Origin: Candidatus Rifleibacteriota bacterium
GTDB lineage: Bacteria; Muiribacteriota; Ozemobacteria; Ozemobacterales; Ozemobacteraceae
NCBI GenBank assembly: GCA_905236675.1
Contig: CAJOND010000016.1
Location: forward strand, 1-59,602
Length of the DNA: 59,602 nt
Direction: 5' to 3'
Under the pieces are notes generated by a model. It was not told where the DNA came from. It searched no databases and saw only the letters and a list, made by a program, of their open reading frames with translations. Below, piece after piece: positions 9,360-18,586 of the stretch (position 1 is its first letter; every line of letters starts with the position of its first letter). The translations under genes were made by a program, and so were the position numbers.

Positions 9360-10439
9360 TTGTTTAGTTCTATATTTGAGCCTTTATCGATTAGAATAAT
9401 CTTTTCTATAGTTACTTCTTTCTTGTTAGCAATGATAATTGCTCCAAGAGTTATAGCAAATCTTAAAAAACGTCAAATAGGTCAGACTATTCGTGAAGAA
9501 GGAGTAAAGGAACACTTAAAAAAAGCAGGTGTTCCAACCATGGGTGGGGTAATTATATTGATTCCATTATTGGTTACAACTCTTTTATGGGCTAAACTTA
9601 ATCCTTTTATTTGGTTTGCTGTATTTATAACTGTTGGAATGGGATTAATAGGTTTCTTTGATGATATAACAAAAGTTGTAAATGCACGTTCATTAGGGTT
9701 GACTGCTAAACAAAAACTGGTTTTTCAAATATTGATAGGTTTAGCTGCGGCTTTTTTTATAAAAATGTATCCTGATTTAAGATTTGAAATGCCCTCAACG
9801 GGACAAGTCGTGCCTTCATCAGCAATACAGTTGCCAGTTCTCGGGTTCCTTGATCTTGGCTGGTTATATATACCATTTGCACTTTTTGTTATTGTTGGCT
9901 GTACTAATGCTGTAAATCTGACTGATGGTCTAGATGGACTAGCTGCTGGTACCGTTGCAGTAGCTATAAATCCATTTCTTCTAATCACATATTTCTGTAG
10001 TCACGCAATTTTTTCCAAACATTTAGGTGTTGCTTTTATTCCAGGTGTAGGAGAGTTGACTATTGTCTGCGCTTCTATGATGGGTGGATGTATGGGATTC
10101 TTATGGTATAATTCGCATCCCGCAGCAGTTTTCATGGGTGATACAGGATCCTTGGCATTAGGAGGTGCAATAGGAGCTGTAGCTTTAGCAACAAAAACAG
10201 AATTCTATTTGGCGATTGCAGGTGGAATTTTTGTTTGTGAGGCTTTGTCTGTAATTTTACAGGTTAGTTATTTTAAACTTACCCATGGAAAACGAATATT
10301 TAAAATGAGTCCAATTCACCATCACTTTGAACTATGCGGTTGGCCAGAAGAAAAAGTAGTTATTCGTTTTTGGACCATAGGTATTATGCTTGCTTTAGTC
10401 GCTTTGACAATATTCTGTGCTCAACGAATTGCAGTATAA
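9360..10439 (+). CDS. mraY: Phospho-MurNAc-pentapeptide transferase MraY
   Basis: Integral membrane enzyme that links phospho-MurNAc-pentapeptide to undecaprenyl phosphate to make lipid I. The 359-aa protein has about ten membrane helices. Family motifs include GVPTMGG, GFFDD with the adjacent aspartates, NLTDGLDGLA, the FMGDTGSLALGG Mg2+/nucleotide site and the SPIHHHFE loop. Translation starts at TTG 9360, the only start well placed after GGAGG (9348-9352). A weak start codon together with a hairpin-covered binding site suggests deliberately low or conditional synthesis. The wall cluster stops here: murD, ftsW and murG are not in the window. Confidence 0.97.
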   Translation: MFSSIFEPLSIRIIFSIVTSFLLAMIIAPRVIANLKKRQIGQTIREEGVKEHLKKAGVPTMGGVIILIPLLVTTLLWAKLNPFIWFAVFITVGMGLIGFFDDITKVVNARSLGLTAKQKLVFQILIGLAAAFFIKMYPDLRFEMPSTGQVVPSSAIQLPVLGFLDLGWLYIPFALFVIVGCTNAVNLTDGLDGLAAGTVAVAINPFLLITYFCSHAIFSKHLGVAFIPGVGELTIVCASMMGGCMGFLWYNSHPAAVFMGDTGSLALGGAIGAVALATKTEFYLAIAGGIFVCEALSVILQVSYFKLTHGKRIFKMSPIHHHFELCGWPEEKVVIRFWTIGIMLALVALTIFCAQRIAV

Positions 10440-10501
10440 AAAACATTAAATTTATTATAATTAAGATTTCTTTGCTGAATTGTTTTTTAAAGCTAAAACT
10501 A

Positions 10502-10530
10502 TTGCTTTAATTCTCTGTGTACATTATAAT
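10502..10530 (+). promoter_or_regulatory. Promoter for the pilin-like gene cluster
   Basis: TTGCTT (10502-10507) and TATAAT (10525-10530) are 17 bases apart. A second TATAAT at 10542-10547 has no clear -35. Both lie upstream of the GTG at 10567, so the longer reading frame open from 10480 would begin inside the promoter and is rejected. Confidence 0.7.
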
Positions 10531-10566
10531 TTAAAATGGATTATAATATATATTAGAGGTTTTACC

Positions 10567-13119
10567 GTGAAAAAGAAACAATTCAGAAAGAAAGGTTCTG
10601 CTTATTTGATGGCTCTTGCTGTTTTAGGCGTTTTAACCACAGCAGGTTTAATGATTTCAAAGCTGACAACTTCTGGCCGATGGAATACTATTTTAACAAG
10701 CCATGAGAAGAGAGCTGAAGAATGTGCTGAATCTGCTACTAATATGATGTTCAGAGTTGTTAAAGACAACATGAACGACTATGGTATCTTCTATAAACTT
10801 TTCTCAAATCCATTAGAACTGCTAAATACCTCTAAAAAAGATTTTTGCTTCCTTTATTTTAGACTTCCTACCTATATGGCAGAAGCATATTTAGACCCTG
10901 TAAAATTTCAAGATGCTAGAGATAACGGAATTGATGTTCAGCTTGATTTGTTTAAAGGTGCTTTTAAACCTCTTTATGACAGGGGTTTTACATTTATTTA
11001 TGATACAGAAACTCCTGTAGAAGATTCTCCTTTAGCTCCTCTTAAAAGTATGTTCGAATCATACGGAGGACGAGTACGTGTAACTTGCACAGGAAAAATA
11101 AAGAATGCGTTTGGTATTCTTTCTGAAAATCCTAAATATAATATTCCTGGAATAGAAGTCCCTTTAAGTGGCGTTACTGGCTTTATGGGTAAATTATTCG
11201 ATAAAGTTAAAGTATTGGGGAATGAAATTACTTCTACCGCACAAAACTTTAAAGACCCAACAGGAGAAGGAAATGATTCCACTATTAATTTCGATTTGTT
11301 GGAATATTTGCCGGATGATCCTTTATTAAAAGCGCCAGATATTAAAAATATTACTATTATTGTTGAAGGTGCCCCTGTTCCTGTAGGTATTATTTTACAG
11401 ATACCCTTAGATAAAATTTTTGAAAAAATAGCAAAGGCTGCTCATCTTACTCCTAAAGGCCTTGCTGAAATGATTTTTGGGGATTCTCTTACGATAAAAA
11501 TAGATATTAGTGGAATTACCAATCGAATTGAAGATGCTATAAAAAATTGTCTTCCAGAATCCCTTCAATTATTTACAGGTAATATTAGTCATGGAGTTAC
11601 TGTAGAAAAACAGGGAATATTTGAAGTTGAAACTGTTGTCGAATATTATCCCAATGACTCTTACAATGAAAGCAATAAAATAGTAAAGAAATTGGTAGCC
11701 GAAAGAGAATTCAGGGTTGCGGACATTCAGCCCGTTGCTCCAGATTATTCATTCTTTGTGGCTAATTCAAAATTATTATATGAAAATAATGTTGAAAATA
11801 CAGATAACTGGGAAGGCGACGATCAAATAGCCTGGAATGATGGTAGTGGCGATTTGGTTGTTCATAATTTTCCGTCTTTAAAATCTATTGTTAATACTAT
11901 TAAAAATATTTTCACATTTGATTTTAAAGACTTATTGCGTGAAGTCCAATTACCAGGATTAGTAAGAGTTAATGGAACCAAAAAAATGCAGCTGAAATTA
12001 TCCATGTTTCCTAAGCTCTCTTTTAGCTTAGATAATTTAAGAAAAATGGAAATAATGGCTTTGTTGCTAGGTCATAAAAGTGGAGATACAGATTGTTGTG
12101 GTTCCCATCCTTCTGGAGGAAGTAAACATTCTGTTGTTCCTGATCTGAAATCAGTAACTTATAATTTTCTTGATAAAGGCAAACCCTTTGACTGGGGTTA
12201 TTTTGGTGGTGGTTCTCCAGGTGGAATCGGCTGTTTCTGGCTACCTATAGCTCCTAGATATGGTAGAACAATGTTTTTTGGTAATTTCCATCTCGAATTT
12301 CCATTCTCTCTTAGAGTAGAAGGCTATCTAACAAAAGTTTATTCTCACTTAAAAATGCTCTTGGTTAAGATATATATTCCACCTATTCCTATTATAGGAT
12401 TCTTAGGTATGGATATTCCTATTCCTTGGTTTTGGGCTACTGCTCATGAAGAACCATATGGATTCTGTCGTTATCCTCCTTACGAAAAGGAAGAAGATGC
12501 TGAAACAACCTGGGATCCAAATAATGAACAGAATTTGCCAGCGAATATTTATTCTACTGCTCAATATTTGAAGAAAGCTAGTTATTTCTATAATTCTTCT
12601 ACTGATTTTAATAAAGATTTAGAAAATAGATGCATAGAATACAACGGAAAAAAGACTTTTATCTGTGACGGTGTTACTTTTGTGAATGATAATCTTAGAT
12701 TAAAAGATTTACATGTTATGGGTAGAGGTATAATAGTTGCTGCTGCAAATGTTCATATTGATGGAAACATAACTAAAGAAGACTTCGACAAAGATGGAAA
12801 CTCAACTGTATTTTCTATAATAGCAAGAAGTGGAGCAATATTGACAGGTTATGGGAAACGTGAAGTTAATGCTTGCTTGTTTGCTGATAAAGGTTTACAG
12901 GTTCCTATTGGTGGCGGATTAAAAGTTTACGGAAATGTTTGTGTAAATAGATGTATTCGCAGTGATATAGGTGGGGATGTAGACGTATATTATCAGTCAA
13001 ATCATTGTAGAAGTTCTTTACTTTCAATGATTAAGCCTATAGCAAAGTTTGACCCAACTAGATACCATGTTACATTCAGTGCAAAATTTTCTAATTTTCA
13101 ATTTGTGAAAATGAAATAA
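10567..13119 (+). CDS. Large type IV pilus accessory protein (PilX-like N-terminus)
   Basis: An 850-aa protein starting at GTG 10567, with AGAGG 7 nt upstream. The N-terminus is a basic stretch, then KKGSAYLMALAVLGVLTTAG, a pilin-type hydrophobic helix in the form found in PilX and GspK-like proteins that lack the Glu5 of major pilins. A very long extracytoplasmic part follows. Residues from about 700 to the end carry short repeated strands (HVMGRGIIVAAANVHIDGNI, GGLKVYGNVCVN) that look like a beta-solenoid of the kind found in surface or polymer-forming proteins. It overlaps the next pilin-like gene by one base (TAATG). I infer a pilus-tip or surface-assembly component. No close family is recognised for the middle region. 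Confidence 0.6.
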   Translation: MKKKQFRKKGSAYLMALAVLGVLTTAGLMISKLTTSGRWNTILTSHEKRAEECAESATNMMFRVVKDNMNDYGIFYKLFSNPLELLNTSKKDFCFLYFRLPTYMAEAYLDPVKFQDARDNGIDVQLDLFKGAFKPLYDRGFTFIYDTETPVEDSPLAPLKSMFESYGGRVRVTCTGKIKNAFGILSENPKYNIPGIEVPLSGVTGFMGKLFDKVKVLGNEITSTAQNFKDPTGEGNDSTINFDLLEYLPDDPLLKAPDIKNITIIVEGAPVPVGIILQIPLDKIFEKIAKAAHLTPKGLAEMIFGDSLTIKIDISGITNRIEDAIKNCLPESLQLFTGNISHGVTVEKQGIFEVETVVEYYPNDSYNESNKIVKKLVAEREFRVADIQPVAPDYSFFVANSKLLYENNVENTDNWEGDDQIAWNDGSGDLVVHNFPSLKSIVNTIKNIFTFDFKDLLREVQLPGLVRVNGTKKMQLKLSMFPKLSFSLDNLRKMEIMALLLGHKSGDTDCCGSHPSGGSKHSVVPDLKSVTYNFLDKGKPFDWGYFGGGSPGGIGCFWLPIAPRYGRTMFFGNFHLEFPFSLRVEGYLTKVYSHLKMLLVKIYIPPIPIIGFLGMDIPIPWFWATAHEEPYGFCRYPPYEKEEDAETTWDPNNEQNLPANIYSTAQYLKKASYFYNSSTDFNKDLENRCIEYNGKKTFICDGVTFVNDNLRLKDLHVMGRGIIVAAANVHIDGNITKEDFDKDGNSTVFSIIARSGAILTGYGKREVNACLFADKGLQVPIGGGLKVYGNVCVNRCIRSDIGGDVDVYYQSNHCRSSLLSMIKPIAKFDPTRYHVTFSAKFSNFQFVKMK

Positions 13120-13586
13120 TGAATAAAAGAGCTGTAAGTTTAATAGAAGTTACATTAGCCTGTCTTATTTTGACTTTGGCTATTATACCTTTGGTTACAA
13201 GTTCTCAACATAGTGCTAAAAAAGCTATAGAAACAGAAAAAATTCAGATGGCCGAACGAATTTTAGAAAGTATTAAAACTGAAATGATGACTATGCAGTT
13301 TAATACTTTTTATGAACGTGCTGAACTAGAGCAACTAGATAAAAATTCAATAGGACCATTCCCTTTGACTGATGGTTATTATCCGGTTACCTTAGTAGAA
13401 GTTTTAAAAATTCAACAAAAATATAAAGATTTTTCTATAAATGGCAGTTGGAGTTGGAACAGCACTTCTGATGGTAAGCCTGATAAAACTATGATCAATG
13501 CAGAAGTTACTTGTTCTTTTACTGAAGCAACAACTAAAAACGGACCGATAGTTAGAAAAAAATCTTTTTTAATAATTAAGCCTTGA
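13119..13586 (+). CDS. Prepilin-like protein with type IV methylation motif
   Basis: A 155-aa minor pilin or pseudopilin. The short basic leader MNKRA is followed by VSLIEVTLACLILTLAIIPL, matching the prepilin peptidase site and the hydrophobic alpha-1 helix with Glu at mature position 5. The residue before the cut would be Ala rather than the usual Gly. The rest is a small mixed domain with WSWNS near the end, as in PilV/GspI-type proteins. It is coupled to the genes on both sides: one base overlaps upstream, and the next gene begins within about 12 bases of its stop. Probably initiates or decorates a type IV pilus or secretion pseudopilus. Confidence 0.75.
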   Translation: MNKRAVSLIEVTLACLILTLAIIPLVTSSQHSAKKAIETEKIQMAERILESIKTEMMTMQFNTFYERAELEQLDKNSIGPFPLTDGYYPVTLVEVLKIQQKYKDFSINGSWSWNSTSDGKPDKTMINAEVTCSFTEATTKNGPIVRKKSFLIIKP

Positions 13587-13597
13587 TGGAGAAAATT

Positions 13598-14620
13598 ATG
13601 AAAGCCCATAAAGGGATAACCCTTGTAGAAATAATGATAACCATTACTCTTTTAGGTATGATTTCTTCTGTAATATATTATATTGTTTCAGAATCTAATC
13701 GTAGGGCTAATCTATTGACAGCAAGAGATTACACGAAACAGGAAACTAATAAGATTTTAAAAATATTAGAAAATGATTTGACTCAGGCATTTAGAGGATC
13801 ATATCAAGATTCTGGAAATACTTATTCTTTTAAGGTAAGAAAAAGTGAGTCAAAAGATGAAACTGTAAAATATACATATAATAAGCCTAAACTTCATAGA
13901 TTTTATGATGGTAAATGCTGGTTAGTATCAAATATTGTTGATAATTTTGAAATTTCAAGGTCTATTGATAATGTTCCAGGAAAAATGGTTGTTAATCTTG
14001 TAACTAAGTCAAATTTTGTTGGAATAAAAAAAGAAGATCAGCCCGAATATGAACAGCAAAAAATAATAGTTATGATGGAAGATATTAGTAATGAGTATGA
14101 TCCTCATTGGCGTGAAGTTGGAGATGTTAGTAAATTTTTTACTACTCAAGGTAATTTACTGGCTGGATTGAAAGAGGATGCCACACAGCTGGTTGAAAAC
14201 TTTGCTGATACTTGGAAACAGGCGTTAGGCGATATTAAAAATATGACAGTTGGAGAATTACAAAACTTATCAAAAGATTTGAAGAAGAATTTAGAAGATG
14301 TTAAGAAAAATCTTACAGATATTAACAAAGAAATATCTGAATTAGATTGGCATGCTCTTTATGATGAAAGCGGTCTTCTAGGTAGAATTTTTGGAGCTAA
14401 TAAGCGCAAAGAGAAAAAAGCAAATAAAGTTAAAGAAATAGTTTCAGGCTATAAATCGTTGAGTGAAATGAATTGGGAACAGGTAAAATCGGCAGGAAAA
14501 GGTATGAAAGAAGATGCTATAAAAGCAATGTATGATGCAAAAGTTCAATTATTTGAAGGACAGAGTAAAATACAGGAAAACATAAAATCAGTAGAAGATC
14601 AGCTTGCTTCAGTTCAATAA
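13598..14620 (+). CDS. Prepilin-like protein with long helical C-terminus
   Basis: Read from ATG 13598, with GGAG at 13588-13591; the in-frame TTG 13583 and ATG 13586 lie upstream of or in that site. The product is 340 aa. MKAHKG then ITLVEIMITITLLGMISS is a clear prepilin cleavage and methylation site (Gly before the cut, Glu5). Residues about 30-180 look like a PilW/PilJ-type minor pilin body. From about 190 to the end the protein becomes highly charged and helical, with heptad-like stretches (NLSKDLKKNLEDVKKNL), predicted coiled coil, which is unusual for a minor pilin. The gene ends four bases before the convergent glycosyltransferase gene, with no terminator visible. Confidence 0.7.
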   Translation: MKAHKGITLVEIMITITLLGMISSVIYYIVSESNRRANLLTARDYTKQETNKILKILENDLTQAFRGSYQDSGNTYSFKVRKSESKDETVKYTYNKPKLHRFYDGKCWLVSNIVDNFEISRSIDNVPGKMVVNLVTKSNFVGIKKEDQPEYEQQKIIVMMEDISNEYDPHWREVGDVSKFFTTQGNLLAGLKEDATQLVENFADTWKQALGDIKNMTVGELQNLSKDLKKNLEDVKKNLTDINKEISELDWHALYDESGLLGRIFGANKRKEKKANKVKEIVSGYKSLSEMNWEQVKSAGKGMKEDAIKAMYDAKVQLFEGQSKIQENIKSVEDQLASVQ

Positions 14621-14624
14621 TTAT

Positions 14625-16565
14625 TTATTTAAGGAAAAAATCAAGAGCTTTTTTGATTATAATTAATTCTTGTTTGTTGTAGTAGTCGATTTTAATTCCT
14701 TTACTTTCTAATGCTGCTGCTAAAAGCGGTGTTGAATTAGCCTTATTTATATCGGACTCATTTGCCTCACTTAAGCCAGTGTATATTAGAAAAGCTCGGA
14801 AAAAAACAGGATTTAAAGATTCCGAACTACCTTTTATCCATATTTTAAAGGCCTTTTCTTTATTCTTTTCGAATTTCCAGGCATAACAACCTGACAAAAG
14901 CATAGTATCATTAAATAAAATATCATTATTGTTGAGATAGCTTAGTTCTTTTCTTACGCTAGTCCACGAATTTGGATTAGTGATTTTCCCTTCTAATACT
15001 AAATTGGTAAAACCAACTAGTTTTAATCTAATAGCTTGAAGATTTGTCGGTTCTTCTTCCAAAACTTTATCAGCCCACATAATCTGCTCTTCATCTAATG
15101 CTAATCTTGAACAGGCAAAAGCATTTAGAAGTCGATCTTCTTTCCATGTGGAGGTATTAGCTGTATCGAAAAATGTTGAAAAAGTTATGAATCCGACAAC
15201 TAATGATATTATTAAATTTTTTATATTGAATAATTCAGATTTTTTTAAGGTAAATATTCCCGAGCATAAAATTACAAGTAATGGAACTATAGAAAGTCTA
15301 AATCTGGCACAAACGTAAAAAGCTATTATTCCTAGGCTTACAATATCTATTCCTATTGCTATTGTAAAAATTTTATTTTTATTAATTTTAAAATCATAAT
15401 TGAAAATAAAAATAAAAACTAAAATAATAATCATTCCAAAACAGAGTGGATTATAACGTAAAGAAGGCGATAATTCTTTCTGGAAGCTAAAAGTTTTATT
15501 ATCATATTGTTCATAATTGTTATATAAATAATAGGTTTTTTTTAGAATTAGTTTTAGCCACTTTATAGGATCAGATTTGATTTCAGAAAAGCATTTTGCT
15601 CTCCAAAATTTATTAAAATCATCAATATCGTAAGGTATTTTTTTCCCTGTTTCTTTGGAATAGATGTATTCTGCTTCTAATCTTTGAGGATTATCTCCAA
15701 TTTGACGATTAAGCAGGTAAACAGTTTGTCTGAAATATCTTCCATTTGATTTCAGACAGTTAGCTGAATACAGATTTGCAGGTCCTTGCCAGGGAAGAAA
15801 TCTAAAATCGCCAGAGTGAAGATAGCAAATAATCCCGTTAAGAACGATCAAAATAGACAAGCAAAATATACTAATTAAAGAATATAATAAATCCTTTTTA
15901 TAATTAGATTGAAAATTATTATTTGAATCTTCTTCGTGGGTATTTTTATTAGCTTCCAAAGAAGTAGAATTAGATGCTGTTAATTTTTTTACAATTGGAT
16001 ATGCTATATATATTATTGCGAAGGGTAGTAAATTGCTTCTTAAAAGACCCGTTATTCCCATTAGAAGACCACTTAGAGCAAAAAAACTGGAGTCGTTTTT
16101 ATCTATGCTGATAAGAAAAGTATAAAGGGCAGATAGCAGAAAACATATTGAAATTGTAGCATCTAAGGGTTCTCCTGCAAAGAAAATTGCTGGTGGATAT
16201 AACCCGTAAATTAAAGAAGAAATGATAGCAGCTTTTAGATCATTCCAAAGGTTCTTTACAGATAAAAAGACAAAAAGAGTACTTATAAAATGAAATATCA
16301 TTCCTGACAAACTTGCTATAGTAAAAAGTTCTTCAATTGTGTCAAATCCAAGAAAACATGGAATAGATAATAAAGCAGGATATAGCATAGATCTGAAAAA
16401 TGGTTCTTTAGAAAGGGTTCCATTAGCTATTTGCCTTGCTAAAGATATATTTCCACTTCCATCTAATACTGGTGTTTGCCCTAATGGAGTTTGCCAAAAA
16501 AAATACAAATATAAAAAGCCATAGGCAATTATTAAAATAAAAGTTATCTTTACACAATGTTTCAT
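14625..16565 (-). CDS. Multi-pass membrane glycosyltransferase, PMT/ArnT-like
   Basis: A 646-aa membrane protein with about eleven to twelve hydrophobic segments, then a hydrophilic TPR-like C-terminus (about 500-646). The N-terminal helix followed by a periplasmic loop containing LDGSGNISLARQIANG and FFRSMLYPALL resembles the GT39/ArnT group, which move sugars or aminoarabinose from polyprenyl phosphate to periplasmic targets. The loop acid expected to be catalytic would be the Asp of LDGSG. It is the last gene of the SPFH/metal ATPase operon: its ATG follows the ATPase stop by two bases and has no binding site of its own, so translation is coupled. Substrate unknown. Confidence 0.65.
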   Translation of the reverse strand: MKHCVKITFILIIAYGFLYLYFFWQTPLGQTPVLDGSGNISLARQIANGTLSKEPFFRSMLYPALLSIPCFLGFDTIEELFTIASLSGMIFHFISTLFVFLSVKNLWNDLKAAIISSLIYGLYPPAIFFAGEPLDATISICFLLSALYTFLISIDKNDSSFFALSGLLMGITGLLRSNLLPFAIIYIAYPIVKKLTASNSTSLEANKNTHEEDSNNNFQSNYKKDLLYSLISIFCLSILIVLNGIICYLHSGDFRFLPWQGPANLYSANCLKSNGRYFRQTVYLLNRQIGDNPQRLEAEYIYSKETGKKIPYDIDDFNKFWRAKCFSEIKSDPIKWLKLILKKTYYLYNNYEQYDNKTFSFQKELSPSLRYNPLCFGMIIILVFIFIFNYDFKINKNKIFTIAIGIDIVSLGIIAFYVCARFRLSIVPLLVILCSGIFTLKKSELFNIKNLIISLVVGFITFSTFFDTANTSTWKEDRLLNAFACSRLALDEEQIMWADKVLEEEPTNLQAIRLKLVGFTNLVLEGKITNPNSWTSVRKELSYLNNNDILFNDTMLLSGCYAWKFEKNKEKAFKIWIKGSSESLNPVFFRAFLIYTGLSEANESDINKANSTPLLAAALESKGIKIDYYNKQELIIIKKALDFFLK

Positions 16566-16567
16566 TA

Positions 16568-18586
16568 TTAATTAGGAAGATTTTTTAGTAGTCTCGCACT
16601 GTTTAATACTACAAAAACAGAACCTAGATTATGAAGTATTGCACCGTATATTGGCGAAATAAAACCAGCAGAGGCTAATATCATCATAAAAATACTAAAA
16701 CTGGTTCCTATTAATATATTTTGATTGATTATACTTTTTGTTTTTCTTGATAAAATAAACATCTGAGGTAAATTTGATACAGTATTCCCATTTAAGGCTA
16801 TATCAGAATTCTGAATTGCTATATCAGAACCACCGTGAGCAATAGCAACGCCACAATCACTTGCTTTAAGCGCTAAAGCATCATTAATACCATCACCAAC
16901 AAACATTACTTTACGATTTAATTCTTTTACTTCGTTTATAAAATCTAGTTTATCTTGAGGAACGCACTCTGCGATAACTTCATCGAAACCTAGTTCATTA
17001 CCAATTTTATTCCCTATTTCTTTTTTATCTCCAGTCAGTAATACAAAATTTTCTACTCCAAGCTTCCTTATTTGAACTAAGGCATTTTTAATTTCTGGTC
17101 GTGGTTTATCTGAGAAGAATAATTGTCCAAGTATTTTTTTATCTGTTGCAACCCATACGGTAATTGAGTTGTCGAAATGTTTTTCCTCAATAGGATTTAA
17201 GCCAGTATTACTGCAAATCCAGCTTTGGCGACCAAGATAATACTTTACACCATCAATTTCTGTGGTGACTCCCATTCCATGAATTTCTTGTTGTTTTGTA
17301 TTTATGCGTATATCAATTTTGTGTTCATACATATAATCAATAATAGCCGAAGACACTGGGTGGTGAGAACCACTGGCACAAATAGAAGCTGTTTCTAATA
17401 GTTCTTTTTCTTCAACATCAGGTTGTGGACAAATTTCTTCAATTTCCAATTTACCAAAAGTTACTGTTCCTGTTTTATCAAATACCATTGTATCTATATC
17501 TGATAATATTTCTAGAAAAGCAGTATTCTTTATCATTATCCCGTATTTTGAAGCATTAACTAAAGCTGCTATCATTGCTGTTGGACTTGCAAGGACTAGA
17601 GCACATGGACAGCTAAGTACCAGTATAGCTACAGCTCTGTTTATGTCGCTTGTAATAAATAATGTTATTGTTGCTATCATTATTACAAATGGGAAGTATA
17701 AATCCAGGTATTTTTCAATAATTTTAACAATAGGGGCTTTTGATTTTTCTGCTTCCTTAAGCATCGTTACAATTTTATTGAAAATAGAATTTTCAGAGAT
17801 TGCTGTAACTTTAATAAGTAATTTACCGCTTAAATTTATTGTTCCAGCAAAAACTTTAGATCCTGGATAAGCATCAACAGGTAGTGATTCTCCTGTAATT
17901 GGAGCTTGGTTAATTGAAGAATCGCCTTCGATTATGGTTCCGTCTACTGCTATAGTTTCACCAGGATAGCTAACAACAGTATCGTCAAGTTTTAACTCAG
18001 TCAATTCTACGTGAGTTTCCTGCCCATTTCTTAAGACAATTGCATCTTTAGAATTTAACTTTTTTAAAGAAGCTATAGCTTCTTCTATTCCCATTATGCT
18101 TTTTTCTTCAAGAAAATGTCCAAATACAAGGATTATAGGTATGACAGTTGCTACAAAAAAATCTTTTTGCATCATAGCTGCAAGAATAGCTAAACTGACT
18201 AATTGTTCCGTCATAAATTTGGATTCTTTACTGAATAATCCAATTAATCCACTCCAGAAAACAGGTATGGCAACCACAACAGATGCTATTGCCAGGATTA
18301 TTTGAGACATTTGTTCCTGTTCTGGAAGAATAAGTTTATATATAAATCCTGATATGAGTAAAACAATAGCAAATATAGAATTATTAAGTCTTAGTTTTAA
18401 AATTTTGTTAAGACCGACAGAATGAATGTCATTATCGTGATGGTCATGAGCATGGTGATGACCGAAACTACACATTATGGCATGTTCATTTTCGTCATGA
18501 TTTTCGTTATGACAGCAAGGACATTCTATACTATGATTATGTTCATGTTCGTGATTGTGTTCGTGATTATGTTCATGCTCTTCCAT
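16568..18586 (-). CDS. Heavy-metal P1B-type ATPase with His-rich N-terminus
   Basis: ATP-driven metal exporter of 672 aa in the inner membrane. The first 60 residues are dominated by histidine (HEHNHEHNHEHEHNH, then ECPCCH and HHHAHDHH) in place of the usual ferredoxin-like metal domain. The transport motif is C326-P-C328, the actuator motif is TGES, the phosphorylated residue is D370 in DKTGT, and GDGINDALAL completes the hinge. The last membrane helices read HNLGSVFVVLNSARLL, closest to zinc/cadmium-type pumps. Metal specificity is not certain; zinc, cadmium or another divalent ion is likely, copper less so. The ATG overlaps the preceding SPFH gene's stop by one base, so the pump is made together with three SPFH proteins. 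Confidence 0.9.
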   Translation of the reverse strand: MEEHEHNHEHNHEHEHNHSIECPCCHNENHDENEHAIMCSFGHHHAHDHHDNDIHSVGLNKILKLRLNNSIFAIVLLISGFIYKLILPEQEQMSQIILAIASVVVAIPVFWSGLIGLFSKESKFMTEQLVSLAILAAMMQKDFFVATVIPIILVFGHFLEEKSIMGIEEAIASLKKLNSKDAIVLRNGQETHVELTELKLDDTVVSYPGETIAVDGTIIEGDSSINQAPITGESLPVDAYPGSKVFAGTINLSGKLLIKVTAISENSIFNKIVTMLKEAEKSKAPIVKIIEKYLDLYFPFVIMIATITLFITSDINRAVAILVLSCPCALVLASPTAMIAALVNASKYGIMIKNTAFLEILSDIDTMVFDKTGTVTFGKLEIEEICPQPDVEEKELLETASICASGSHHPVSSAIIDYMYEHKIDIRINTKQQEIHGMGVTTEIDGVKYYLGRQSWICSNTGLNPIEEKHFDNSITVWVATDKKILGQLFFSDKPRPEIKNALVQIRKLGVENFVLLTGDKKEIGNKIGNELGFDEVIAECVPQDKLDFINEVKELNRKVMFVGDGINDALALKASDCGVAIAHGGSDIAIQNSDIALNGNTVSNLPQMFILSRKTKSIINQNILIGTSFSIFMMILASAGFISPIYGAILHNLGSVFVVLNSARLLKNLPN

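Noticed and set aside
10480..10566. Upstream extension of the large pilin-like protein
   Set aside because: It overlaps a TTGCTT-N17-TATAAT promoter, and the pilin-type leader begins at GTG 10567.
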